From Bacteroidales bacterium UBA4893 (GTDB taxonomy: Bacteria; Bacteroidota; Bacteroidia; Bacteroidales; P3): a stretch of 64,000 bases of DNA. Position 1 is the first letter of the stretch. The number at the start of each line of letters is the position of its first letter. Below, piece after piece: positions 17,940 to 26,866 of the stretch. Location of the stretch: assembly GCA_002399025.1 (NCBI GenBank), contig DHCV01000013.1, forward strand, positions 4,418 through 68,417. Direction: 5' to 3'. Below the pieces are notes generated by a model. That model was not told the DNA's origin and ran no database searches. It saw nothing but the letters and a program-made list of their open reading frames with translations. The position numbers and the translations under genes are program-made.

Positions 17940-18986
17940 ATGTATAAACGAAATATCTTATTTCCACTCATTAAGACGGCAAAATCTTATTTGTTTGCTA
18001 TAATTGTCATTATTGCTCCTTTATTTGGTTTTTCACAACAAGAACCAGAGTTTACTCAATATATGTTTAATCGTTTGTCATATAATCCAGCTTATGCAGG
18101 AAGCAATGGTGCTATGTGTGCAACCGGTTTTTATCGCAATCAATGGATGGGACTACAGTTAACTGATGTAAAAGGAGGCAAACCATCTACACCACAGACT
18201 ATTAATTTCTCAATAGATTTTCCTGTAAGATTTCTTCGTGGAGGATTAGGAGCAACAATTATTTCAGATAAGCTTGGATTTTGGGATCAGACTTTTGTAA
18301 AGATAGATTATGCATATAGATTTGAGCTCCCTACCGGAAATTTAGCTTTTGGTTTAGAGGCTCAATTATTCAGCTCAGCAATAGATTTTGCAAGTTTAGT
18401 TGGAAGTGATCAATTTAATGAATTAGATGAAATATTAGCAACCTCAAGAGACCCGGTTCTTAGAGATGCTTCACAACAAAATGATTTCTTATTTGATTTA
18501 GGTTTTGGAGCTTATTATCAAATACCTGGTAAGTTTTATGCAGGGTTTTCCACTTCAAAAATTATGGAATCAAAAAGTGATAAACTTAAATGGGAAGACA
18601 AAAGACATTATTATGTTTTAGCAGGATACGAATGGACAATTCCCGCATACCCTGAGTTTAGAGTACTTCCTTCAGCATTAGCAAAATTTATTGAACCAAG
18701 CGGAGAAATAAATGAATATGTAATAAATGCAAACTATCAAATTAATGCAAGTGCATTAATAGAATATAATTATATGTTTTGGGGAGGAATAAATTATCGT
18801 ATTCAAGATGCGATAAGTGTTTTAGGAGGTTTGACTTTGGGAGGATTTAAATTAGGAATGGCTTATGATATTCCAATAACACATTTAAGGCCATATGGCT
18901 CATTTGAGTTATTTGTTAGATACTGCTTTAAAGTTGAGAACCAACCAAAGCCTCCAACAAGTTATAGAAACACAAGAATGAACTAA
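17940..18986 (+). CDS. porP: Type IX secretion system outer-membrane protein, PorP/SprF family
   Basis: 348 residues with a signal-like N-terminus (hydrophobic stretch at about 14-32, ending GFSQQ) and the family-defining start EPEFTQYMFNRLSYNPAYAG, then RNQWMGLQ and many beta-strand segments, ending in LRPYGSFELFVRYCF. PorP/SprF proteins are outer-membrane barrels linked to T9SS assembly or to anchoring of gliding adhesins. It is first in the operon before gldK, gldL, gldM and gldN, which favours the PorP role in the secretion core over an accessory SprF copy. Confidence 0.92.
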   Translation: MYKRNILFPLIKTAKSYLFAIIVIIAPLFGFSQQEPEFTQYMFNRLSYNPAYAGSNGAMCATGFYRNQWMGLQLTDVKGGKPSTPQTINFSIDFPVRFLRGGLGATIISDKLGFWDQTFVKIDYAYRFELPTGNLAFGLEAQLFSSAIDFASLVGSDQFNELDEILATSRDPVLRDASQQNDFLFDLGFGAYYQIPGKFYAGFSTSKIMESKSDKLKWEDKRHYYVLAGYEWTIPAYPEFRVLPSALAKFIEPSGEINEYVINANYQINASALIEYNYMFWGGINYRIQDAISVLGGLTLGGFKLGMAYDIPITHLRPYGSFELFVRYCFKVENQPKPPTSYRNTRMN

Positions 18987-19053
18987 AAATGTAACTAAAC
19001 AAAATTATTTACGTTTAGAACAGAAATAGCAAGAAAAATAAAATTAGAAAAAT

Positions 19054-20430
19054 ATGAAAAGATTGATTTTATTAGCATCATTAGCTTTAGTAGCAATAGG
19101 ATGTGGATCGACAGACAATGGTGAACTTATTGGTGTTCAAGGAAGACAACAATTTGAAGATATGCAACCATACGGAATGGTAGAAGTTCCTCAAGGTAGT
19201 TTTGTAATGGGTTCTTCAGACGAAGACATCTATTCAACCTATAATTTACAACCAAAAACCATTCAGTTAAATTCTTTTTGGATGGACGAGACAGAAATAA
19301 CTAATAATGAATATCGTCAATTTGTATATTGGGTAAGAGACTCAATAGCATATAAATTATTAGGTGATGTTGATGCTCAAAAATATTTAATTGAGGTTGA
19401 CCAATATGGAGAAGACCTTCCAAATCCATTAATTAACTGGAAAGCAAAGATCGATTGGGAGCTTACTAATGCAGATGAAAGAGATGCTTTAGAATCTCTA
19501 TTTATTCCTTCTGATGAAAGATTCTACAACAAGAAACAAATAGATGCAAGAAAGTTAAATTATGAGTATTTTTGGATTGATTTAGCAACTGCTGCAAAAA
19601 AAGAACATTATACAGGAATTGAATTAAACCCTGAGTTAAAAGGTTCGTCCTTTGCTGGAAGACCAAATGGTTTGACAAATAGAAAAAATCTCACAAAAAG
19701 AGAAGTTATTAATGTATATCCAGATACATTAGCTTGGATGCACGATTACGCATATTCATATAATGATAATTTAACTCGTAATTATTTCTCACATCCAGCC
19801 TACGATGATTATCCTGTAGTTGGAATAACTTATCGTCAAGCTAAGGCATTTTCTATTTGGAGAACATTTATGATGAATAATCATCTTGAAACTCAAGGAT
19901 ATTCAAGAATGGAAGAGTTTCGTTTACCAACAGAAGCAGAATGGGAATATGCTGCAAAAGGTGGAGCTCCTGGTGCACCTTATCCATGGGGAGGACCATA
20001 TGTAAGAAATGGTAAGGGATGCTTTATTGCAAACTACAAACCAATGAGAGGAAATTATAATGTTGACGGAGGAGTAATACCTGTTATCGTTGCACACTAT
20101 GCTCCAAATGATTTTGGTTTATATGATATGGCAGGAAACGTATCAGAATGGTGTGAAGACTCTTTCAACGAATCATCATATAATTTTGCTCATGACCTTA
20201 ACCAATTTGCAGGATATCAAGCTACAGACGAAGATAGTCCTCAAATGAAGAGAAAGGTAATTCGAGGTGGAAGTTGGAAAGATCAAAAACATTTCATCCA
20301 AACTGCAACTCGTGCATACGAATATCAAGATTCAGGAAAGAGTTATTTAGGATTTCGTAATGTTCAATCATATCTAGGTAGAGTTCGAGGAGACAATCCT
20401 AAAACATCTTCAAATGTTTATAAACACTAA
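19054..20430 (+). CDS. gldK: T9SS outer-membrane ring lipoprotein GldK/PorK
   Basis: 458 residues with a lipoprotein signal MKRLILLASLALVAIGC (lipid-modified Cys17) and a formylglycine-generating-enzyme/sulfatase-modifying fold: GSFVMGSSDED, FWMDETEITNNEYRQF, RLPTEAEWEYAAKGG, LYDMAGNVSEWCED, RGGSWKD and YLGFRNV. In GldK/PorK the fold is structural and forms the periplasmic ring with GldN/PorN under the outer membrane. It lies 67 nt after porP and is followed by gldL, gldM and gldN. Confidence 0.94.
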   Translation: MKRLILLASLALVAIGCGSTDNGELIGVQGRQQFEDMQPYGMVEVPQGSFVMGSSDEDIYSTYNLQPKTIQLNSFWMDETEITNNEYRQFVYWVRDSIAYKLLGDVDAQKYLIEVDQYGEDLPNPLINWKAKIDWELTNADERDALESLFIPSDERFYNKKQIDARKLNYEYFWIDLATAAKKEHYTGIELNPELKGSSFAGRPNGLTNRKNLTKREVINVYPDTLAWMHDYAYSYNDNLTRNYFSHPAYDDYPVVGITYRQAKAFSIWRTFMMNNHLETQGYSRMEEFRLPTEAEWEYAAKGGAPGAPYPWGGPYVRNGKGCFIANYKPMRGNYNVDGGVIPVIVAHYAPNDFGLYDMAGNVSEWCEDSFNESSYNFAHDLNQFAGYQATDEDSPQMKRKVIRGGSWKDQKHFIQTATRAYEYQDSGKSYLGFRNVQSYLGRVRGDNPKTSSNVYKH

Positions 20431-20482
20431 TTCAGAAAATTAATTAATCATATAATATTAAAACTAAAAAAATAAATTTATT

Positions 20483-21409
20483 ATGGGTCTAGATAGTTTT
20501 GTAAGAAGTAAGTTCTATAAAAATATGGCAGCTAAGCTATATGGTATTGGTGCATCAGCTGTTATTATTGGTGCATTGTTTAAAATTCAACACTGGCCTG
20601 GAGCGGGAGCACTTTTGACAATTGGAATGGGAACAGAAGCTATAATATTTTTCGTGTCTGCTTTTGAACCTCTACATGTTGAATATGATTGGAGCTTAGC
20701 ATATCCTGAATTAGCTGGAATGGAAGAAGAAAAGAGAGAAGAGAAGAAAAAGGGAAAGAAAAAAAGAGAAGAAATTGACTTAAGTGGACTAAGTGGATTA
20801 ACAGAGACTCAAGCTTTAGATAATATGCTTGCTAAGGCTAAGATTGGTCCAGAACTAATTGAAAGTTTAGGAAAAGGATTACAAAACCTTAATGAAACAG
20901 CTTCTCAATTAGGAACTGTATCTAATGCCTCCCTTTCAACAGAAAACTTTATTAAGAATATTGATGTAGCTTCAGAATCAGCAGCAGAATTATCTTCATC
21001 CTACAAGAAAACATCAGACTATTTAAATAAAGATCTAATGGTTTCAGGAGAATATTTAGCAAGTGTCCAAGATGCTGCAACAGCTGTCTCAACACTTTCA
21101 AACATATATAAAGAAACTGCTGTTGCCCTAACAAGTGGAGATTCATCATACTTAAATGAATTGAAAACTATGGCATCAAGTCTTTCTTCAATAAATGCTC
21201 TATACGAATTACAAATTCAAAATTCAACTGCCCAATTAGAATCAACAAAACAAGTGCAAGAAAAAATAGATAGTTTAGTTGTTAATTTTGCTGATACTGC
21301 AGAGAATGTCCTAAGATATAAAGAGCAGGTAAATGCTCTTTCTAAGAAGGTTACTGCATTAAATGATATCTACGGCAATATGCTTTCAGCAATGCAATCA
21401 AAAGCATAA
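20483..21409 (+). CDS. gldL: T9SS inner-membrane motor protein GldL/PorL
   Basis: 308 residues. Two N-terminal transmembrane helices (about residues 17-32 and 38-58, GASAVIIGALFKIQHWPGAG and LLTIGMGTEAIIFFVSAFEP) contain the conserved K-H-E charged residues of the proton-driven motor. A Lys/Glu-rich linker (about 78-96) precedes a long coiled-coil-like cytoplasmic region. GldL and GldM form the rotary motor that energises T9SS and gliding. The neighbours confirm the call. Confidence 0.95.
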   Translation: MGLDSFVRSKFYKNMAAKLYGIGASAVIIGALFKIQHWPGAGALLTIGMGTEAIIFFVSAFEPLHVEYDWSLAYPELAGMEEEKREEKKKGKKKREEIDLSGLSGLTETQALDNMLAKAKIGPELIESLGKGLQNLNETASQLGTVSNASLSTENFIKNIDVASESAAELSSSYKKTSDYLNKDLMVSGEYLASVQDAATAVSTLSNIYKETAVALTSGDSSYLNELKTMASSLSSINALYELQIQNSTAQLESTKQVQEKIDSLVVNFADTAENVLRYKEQVNALSKKVTALNDIYGNMLSAMQSKA

Positions 21410-21456
21410 CTATAATAATGACTAAATAATTTATTAACGCAAAATAATAGAATACT

Positions 21457-23055
21457 ATGGGTGCAACAAATTGTCCGGAAACCCCCAGACAGAAAATGAT
21501 TTCAATGATGTATTTGGTTCTAACAGCAATGTTAGCACTGAACGTATCTGTAGAAATTCTTCAGGCATTTGTGACTGTTGGAGACAACATGGAAACTACC
21601 AATAAACTATTCGCAACAAAAATAGATAATTCATATTATAATTTTGAAAGAGCTTATATGGCTAATAAGGAAAAAGTTGGTGCTAATTGGGAGAAGGCTC
21701 AGGAGGTTAGAAAAGCAACAAAAGAAATTATTAACTATATAGATGATATGCAATATGATTTAGTAGCTCATGTTGACGGATTGAAAGGTGGTAAAGAAGA
21801 GGCAAAAAAACTATTAGCAGAAAAAGGATTTGAAGGAATTAAGGCAAAAGATAATTCAACCAAACCATCACAATATTTTATTGGTTCCACAGAACAAGGA
21901 ACCGATGCAAAGGGAATGGAGCTTAGAAAGAAGATTGAAGCTTACCAGGCAAAGATGCTAACCCTTGCAGATCCAAGATTTGTTGATAGACTTAAAAAAA
22001 TGCAAATTAATACTCAAGGCAAGTTTAAAAATAAAAGTGATCAAGAGTTAAATTGGCAAATGTATAATTTTAATAATACAATACTCTTAGCCGATTTGGT
22101 TATTCTGAAAAAAATAAAATCTGAAATACAAAATGCTGAATTTGATGTTGTCAATGACTTATTAGTAAAAGTTAGCGCTGATGACTTTAACTTTTCAGAT
22201 GTTGTTCCAAAAGTTGTTGCCAAATCTAACTATGTAATGCAAGGTGATACCTATGAGGCAGAAGTTTTTGTAGCTGCAATAGACTCAAAAACTGAGTTAA
22301 GAGCAGATGTTAGAGGAGGAAATTATGTGAGTCAAGAAGGAATTATTAATTTAAAATTCCCTGCAGGAGCAACTGGAGCACAAAAATATCAAGGAACAGT
22401 TTATGTTAAGAAATCAACAGGTGAAGAAGCATATCCATTCTCAGGCGAATATTTCGTTGCAGCACCTGCCGTAACAATTTCCCCAACCAATATGAACGTA
22501 TTCTATATTGGTGTTGATAACCCTGTTTCAATTTCTGCACCAGGAACAAGTGCCGAACAACTTATAACAAATATCACCGGTGGTGGTGGAGCAACCATAA
22601 GTAAGGTGTCTGCTGGAAACTATATAGTAAAAGTTAACACACAACAAGAAGTAGAAATATCTGTTTCTGCCAATGTTAATGGAAAAGTAATGAAACAAGG
22701 TTCCATGAAGTTCCGTGTTAAGAGAATCCCTCCTCCAAAGGCAATGGTTGGTTCTTCCGATGGTGGAAGAATTGCAAAAGAAATTCTTGTTGCTCAAGGA
22801 CAACTAAAAGTAGTTATGGAAGGATTTGATTTCCCTGTTAGATATAATGTGACAGAATTCCAAATGACCTTCAATACTGGTGGAGATGGACAAGCACCCC
22901 TTGTTTCAAGAGGAGCAAGATTTACTCCAGAAATGATAAACCAAATTCAAAGACTTAGAAGGGGAAATAAGGTTTACATTGAAGGTATTAGAGCAAAAGG
23001 ACCAGACGGAGATAAATCCGTTCAAAACCCTCAAATGATATTTACAATACAATAA
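21457..23055 (+). CDS. gldM: T9SS motor protein GldM/PorM
   Basis: 532 residues. The N-terminus MGATNCPETPRQKMISMMYL leads straight into the single transmembrane helix (about 15-37, ending NVSVEILQAF), with no cleavable signal. It is followed by an N-terminal helical periplasmic domain and several beta-rich domains (AVTISPTNMNVFYIGVDNPV and later). The helix packs against GldL and the periplasmic part reaches the GldK/GldN ring. It lies between gldL (47 nt) and gldN (11 nt). Confidence 0.95.
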   Translation: MGATNCPETPRQKMISMMYLVLTAMLALNVSVEILQAFVTVGDNMETTNKLFATKIDNSYYNFERAYMANKEKVGANWEKAQEVRKATKEIINYIDDMQYDLVAHVDGLKGGKEEAKKLLAEKGFEGIKAKDNSTKPSQYFIGSTEQGTDAKGMELRKKIEAYQAKMLTLADPRFVDRLKKMQINTQGKFKNKSDQELNWQMYNFNNTILLADLVILKKIKSEIQNAEFDVVNDLLVKVSADDFNFSDVVPKVVAKSNYVMQGDTYEAEVFVAAIDSKTELRADVRGGNYVSQEGIINLKFPAGATGAQKYQGTVYVKKSTGEEAYPFSGEYFVAAPAVTISPTNMNVFYIGVDNPVSISAPGTSAEQLITNITGGGGATISKVSAGNYIVKVNTQQEVEISVSANVNGKVMKQGSMKFRVKRIPPPKAMVGSSDGGRIAKEILVAQGQLKVVMEGFDFPVRYNVTEFQMTFNTGGDGQAPLVSRGARFTPEMINQIQRLRRGNKVYIEGIRAKGPDGDKSVQNPQMIFTIQ

Positions 23056-23066
23056 AATATTAGATT

Positions 23067-23930
23067 ATGAAAAAAATATCTTTAATATTAATAGTGGTTA
23101 TTTCATTACTTAGCACAAACTTATTTGCACAAGTATTGGATGCACCTGAAGAAGGAGCAAGAGATAGTTTTTATGAAAAAATATCTTTTAATAAAAGGAT
23201 ACCATTTAATTTCCCTTATGTGAGAGAAGCAGACGTTATTTGGGAATGGAGAGTATGGAGAGTTATTGATTTTCGTGAAAAGCAAAATCAAGTTTTCTAC
23301 TATCCAACAACTCCTGAACAAGGAAGAGTTAATCTTTTCTATGCTTTAGAACAAGCAATAAATGATGGAAGAATAAAGGTTTATAAGGATGATGAGTTTA
23401 AGGAAGAGATTGATTGGGCTACCGTAAAACAATCATATTCAATAATAAGTCAAATAACAAAAGATTCTATTGATATTGATGGGACTGAGTTCCAAGTTAC
23501 CGTTGATGTTCCAATAGAACTTAATACAGATGATATCAAAACTCTTCGTATTAAGGAAAATTGGTTTATCGACAAGCAAAGAACTGTTCAAGACGTTAGA
23601 ATTGCTGGTTTTTCTCCAATTTACTATAGAGCAATAGAAGAAGGAGCAGCTCCAATAGCATATCCTTTATTCTGGGTAAGATACGATGACCCTGAAGTTA
23701 GAGAACTATTGGCAAACACTGAGGTTTATAACTTTAAGAATGATGCTCAAAGAAGAACCTATGATGATATATTCCTAAAAAGAATGTTTAGTAGCTATAT
23801 CATTAGAGAATCAAGCGTATATGCAGACCGTACAATTAGTCAATATACTACTGGCGATGAGGCTTTAAGAGAATCTGATAATGTGAAAGAAACTATCTTC
23901 AATTACGAAGAAGATATGTGGGAATATTAA
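23067..23930 (+). CDS. gldN: T9SS ring protein GldN/PorN
   Basis: 287 residues with signal peptide MKKISLILIVVISLLSTNLFAQ and the family core VREADVIWEWRVWRVIDFRE, FYYPTTPEQGRVNLFYAL, WFIDKQRTVQDVRIAGFSPI and PLFWVRYDDPEVRELLA. It forms the periplasmic ring complex with the lipoprotein GldK. It is the last gene of the operon; a strong terminator follows 23 nt downstream. Confidence 0.95.
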   Translation: MKKISLILIVVISLLSTNLFAQVLDAPEEGARDSFYEKISFNKRIPFNFPYVREADVIWEWRVWRVIDFREKQNQVFYYPTTPEQGRVNLFYALEQAINDGRIKVYKDDEFKEEIDWATVKQSYSIISQITKDSIDIDGTEFQVTVDVPIELNTDDIKTLRIKENWFIDKQRTVQDVRIAGFSPIYYRAIEEGAAPIAYPLFWVRYDDPEVRELLANTEVYNFKNDAQRRTYDDIFLKRMFSSYIIRESSVYADRTISQYTTGDEALRESDNVKETIFNYEEDMWEY

Positions 23931-23953
23931 TATAATATCTTATTAATATTTAC

Positions 23954-23980
23954 AAAAAGACTGCTGTAGGCAGTCTTTTT
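23954..23980 (+). terminator. Rho-independent terminator of the T9SS operon
   Basis: AAAAAGACTGC (23954-23964) pairs perfectly with GCAGTCTTTTT (23970-23980) over a 5-nt loop, giving an 11-bp stem ending in a U run. Confidence 0.9.
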
Positions 23981-24012
23981 GGTTTAGAGTTATTTTTAAG
24001 ACAGAATAGAAA

Positions 24013-24651
24013 ATGAGGATTAAGTCATTTAGATTTTATATCATAAAGAAATTTTTAAAAACAGAAGATATTAGAATTCTTGATATAGGCTCTGGAAGCC
24101 ATAGCCCAAGTTTGACTAAAGCATGCTTCCCAAAGTCGGTTTATCACTCAATAGATATTAATGAAAAATATAATAATAATGAGGATGATATCAAGCTAAT
24201 AGATAAGTTTTTTGAAAAAGACCTAAATAAATTAGAATTTGATGATATAGAAGACAATTATTATGATTTATTAATTATGTCTCATGTTATTGAACATTTA
24301 ATAAATGGAGATAAGGTAATTGAAAGCTTATTAGCAAAACTAAAACCAAATGGAATTATTTATCTTGAATACCCAAGTGTTAAAAGTCTTTTTTTGCCCA
24401 CAATGAGAGAAACATTAAATTTCTTTGATGACCCAACCCATGTTAGGATATACACTTTACACGAATTGCTTAACTTATTATTGAAAAATAATACCACTAT
24501 TTTAAAATATGGAACAAGAAGGAGATTATTATCAATTTTATTGATTCCAATAAAAGTACCCTATCAACTAATAACAAAAAGTTACTTAAGGGCAGGAACT
24601 TTTTGGGATATTACAGGTTTTGCACAATTCATTATTGCTAAAAGAAAATAG
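24013..24651 (+). CDS. Class I SAM-dependent methyltransferase
   Basis: 212 residues. Motif I ILDIGSGSHSPSL (SAM binding), motif II acidic strand YHSIDINEKY, then YYDLLIMSHVIEHL and LKPNGIIYLEYPSVKS follow the methyltransferase type 11/23 order. FFDDPTHVRIYTLHEL is a segment seen in sugar or polysaccharide-associated methyltransferases. The substrate is unknown. It stands alone just after the T9SS terminator and before a repeat-containing region, with no neighbour that indicates a pathway. Confidence 0.8.
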   Translation: MRIKSFRFYIIKKFLKTEDIRILDIGSGSHSPSLTKACFPKSVYHSIDINEKYNNNEDDIKLIDKFFEKDLNKLEFDDIEDNYYDLLIMSHVIEHLINGDKVIESLLAKLKPNGIIYLEYPSVKSLFLPTMRETLNFFDDPTHVRIYTLHELLNLLLKNNTTILKYGTRRRLLSILLIPIKVPYQLITKSYLRAGTFWDITGFAQFIIAKRK

Positions 24652-24670
24652 GTGTCAATAATGACTCTTA

Positions 24671-24764
24671 GAACGAGTTCATTAAATTTAAACCTTGTTT
24701 AATAAAATTTATCTCTGAGATAATAAAATTTATCTCTGAGATAATTTCTTTTAAGTCTCGTTTA
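24671..24764. repeat. Intergenic array C: five palindromic units at about 21-bp period
   Basis: Units: GAACGAGTTC (24671-24680), AACCTTGTTT (24691-24700), TTATCTCTGAGATAA twice (24709-24723 and 24730-24744, inside a perfect 21-bp tandem duplication 24701-24742), and AAGTCTCGTTTA (24753-24764). Centres step by 20, 20.5, 21 and 21.5 bp. TTATCTC and GAGATAA are exact inverted arms around one base. The array ends just before the promoter of the next gene, so it could be an operator array. The CCTTGTTT core recurs in the array at 56 kb. Confidence 0.65.
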
Positions 24765-24791
24765 TTTTATCATTTCTTTTTACTACTTTTG
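24761..24791 (+). promoter_or_regulatory. Promoter of the small exported protein at 24.8 kb
   Basis: TTTA (24761-24764) and TACTTTTG (24784-24791) with a 19-bp spacer. The ATG is at 24813. The array of palindromes lies immediately upstream. Confidence 0.5.
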
Positions 24792-24812
24792 TCTTTTCAA
24801 AAACAAATTGAT

Positions 24813-25406
24813 ATGAAACAGATTTTAGGACTATTAATTTTACTTTCTTTTTCTTCAAATAGTTTTTCACAAACTAATAATCAAAATGAATTTTCCCATA
24901 CAATAGCTCATAATTTTGGGATAATCATTCCTTTTATGCTTGATAGCTATGAGCCTAAACCTTCTTTTGACGGAAGTGCTTATAGTGCTCTTAATTTTAT
25001 TCCTTCCTATGAGTTGGGCTATAGAAATATGTTCTTTGGTAAGGTTAAGTATAGAAATCTCAGAAATAGAGAAATATATTTTGATGATATTTCAGAAGAG
25101 AAAGAATATCTTGATGCATATAGTATAATATTTAGTTATAATACATTATGGATGAAGGATAAGCTTGCTTTAAAGGTTGGTGCGGGATATTCTATTTTTA
25201 ATGTTCATACAGTGAAATCAGGCTTTGATAATAATTCGCAAGTCAATTACAAAGAACATATTCAAGATATTAAATATGCTAATTTTGTCTTTTCGGTTAG
25301 TTTAACCAAAAAACTATCCAAAAATTTTGTTGTTGGATTAGATATTGATTTATACGATTTGATTATTTGCAGAGATTATAGCCTTTCTTTAGGTTATACA
25401 TTTTAA
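24813..25406 (+). CDS. Exported beta-rich protein, probable small outer-membrane barrel (unknown function)
   Basis: 197 residues from ATG 24813; a TTG start 24 nt upstream would lie inside the -7 box and is rejected. It has a signal peptide (MKQILGLLILLSFSSNSFSQ). The rest alternates hydrophobic and polar residues in short strands, ends in a Tyr/Phe-terminated strand (DYSLSLGYTF) and includes LALKVGAGYSIFNV, all typical of small outer-membrane beta-barrels. No family is recognised. It is convergent with the sugar transferase gene. Confidence 0.65.
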   Translation: MKQILGLLILLSFSSNSFSQTNNQNEFSHTIAHNFGIIIPFMLDSYEPKPSFDGSAYSALNFIPSYELGYRNMFFGKVKYRNLRNREIYFDDISEEKEYLDAYSIIFSYNTLWMKDKLALKVGAGYSIFNVHTVKSGFDNNSQVNYKEHIQDIKYANFVFSVSLTKKLSKNFVVGLDIDLYDLIICRDYSLSLGYTF

Positions 25407-25424
25407 GTGCTTATCTCATAAACC

Positions 25425-26843
25425 TTACTTCCCTCTTCCTTGGAAAATAATTATAAAGGTATAGAGTAAAATCTTAATATCCGTAGCAATTGAAAGGTTT
25501 TCAATATAAAGTAAATCGTATTGAAGTCGTTCAATCATTTCATCAACATTTTCAGCATAACCATACTTCACTTGACCCCAAGAAGTAATACCAGGCTTAA
25601 CTTTTAATAGGAGTGTGTATTCAGGATTTCTTTCTACAATCTTCTCAATAAAGTACTTCCTTTCAGGTCTGGGACCAACCAAACTCATTGTCCCAATCAA
25701 AACATTGTAGAATTGTGGAATCTCATCCAATCTAACCTTACGCATAAACTTCCCAAATGGTGTAATACGATTATCATTATCACTTGAAAGCTTTGGCACT
25801 CCATCACTCTCAGCATTCATATACATTGAACGAAACTTATGCATATAGAATGGTTTCCCTCTATATCCTATACGTTCTTGTTTGTAAAAAATTGGTCCTT
25901 TGGAAGTAAAATAAACTATTGCACCAGTAATAATATAAATTGGAATAAGTAGGATTATTGCAATGCTTGCAAACAAAATATCCATAATTCTCTTAATGAG
26001 CTTTTGTAAATTAGAAAGAATTTCGTTTGAAACTAAAACAAGTGGCGTCTGGAAAATTGAAGACATCTTTACCCTTCCCAAAAGAATATCAGTTGTGTCA
26101 GCAGGAACCTTAATCAAAACATTATTATTTGTTTCAATCTGAGTTATTATCTTGTGCAAATTTGCTTCATTATCCTTTTCAACTGCAATAATAATCTCCT
26201 CAACATTATTTTCAGCAATTATTTTATCAATATCTTTATAATCACCAAGGCAATTCAAAAAAGAGGAAAGACCATTATTACTTGTGTCAAGATTTACATA
26301 TCCAATTATTTTGTTTCCAGATGATATTTCTTGACTTTCAATATCATTATATAGTTTAATTGCTTTCGAATTATTTCCAATAATAACTGTAGGGAAACCA
26401 ATAATTTTCTTATGAATTTTTTTTGCAGCTTTTGTAGTAATGAGAAGTCTTGGAATATAGGTTAGAAAGAAATGTGTGATTAGGAGAATAATGAATGAAA
26501 AATAATAATTCTTATAAGACACTATTTGATCATCTAATAGAAGTACAAAGAAAATGATTATTATCCCAACAAAACTAATAAAGAAAGTTTGTTCTAATTC
26601 TTTGAGTCTTGACTTACGATAAGGATCTGTATAGGTTCCTTGAATAAAATATAGAAAAATCCAAAAGAGTGGAACAAAAACCAAACCTTTAAATAGGTTT
26701 GCATCACTGAAAACAGCATTAATATCATTGAAATTACCGGCATCAATTGATGTCTTTCGGAATATAAAAAATAATGTCCAAGCAATTAAAGCTGATAAAT
26801 AATCCGAGATAACGTATTTCGAACTCTGTAGTTTTTTATTCAT
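25425..26843 (-). CDS. Polyprenyl-phosphate sugar phosphotransferase (WcaJ/WbaP-type sugar transferase)
   Basis: 472 residues. Four or five N-terminal helices and a CoA-binding-like middle domain (TVIIGNNSKAIKLY, DKIIAENNVEEIIIAVE) precede a membrane re-entrant helix (about 280-305). The catalytic domain has GPIFYKQERIGYRGKPFYMHKF, then ITPFGKFMRKVRLDEIPQ, SLVGPRPERKYF and PGITSWGQVKYGYAE. It transfers a sugar-1-phosphate to undecaprenyl phosphate, starting capsule, O-antigen or exopolysaccharide repeat units. No glycosyltransferases surround it, so the polymer cannot be named. Confidence 0.92.
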   Translation of the reverse strand: MNKKLQSSKYVISDYLSALIAWTLFFIFRKTSIDAGNFNDINAVFSDANLFKGLVFVPLFWIFLYFIQGTYTDPYRKSRLKELEQTFFISFVGIIIIFFVLLLDDQIVSYKNYYFSFIILLITHFFLTYIPRLLITTKAAKKIHKKIIGFPTVIIGNNSKAIKLYNDIESQEISSGNKIIGYVNLDTSNNGLSSFLNCLGDYKDIDKIIAENNVEEIIIAVEKDNEANLHKIITQIETNNNVLIKVPADTTDILLGRVKMSSIFQTPLVLVSNEILSNLQKLIKRIMDILFASIAIILLIPIYIITGAIVYFTSKGPIFYKQERIGYRGKPFYMHKFRSMYMNAESDGVPKLSSDNDNRITPFGKFMRKVRLDEIPQFYNVLIGTMSLVGPRPERKYFIEKIVERNPEYTLLLKVKPGITSWGQVKYGYAENVDEMIERLQYDLLYIENLSIATDIKILLYTFIIIFQGRGK

Positions 26844-26866
26844 TACAATTAGAAGAAGAAGTTTTG

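Noticed and set aside
24654..24665. GTCAATAATGAC palindrome as a further unit of array C
   Set aside because: Its centre is 16 bp from the next unit, out of phase with the 20-21.5 bp steps, and it overlaps the region next to the preceding stop codon.
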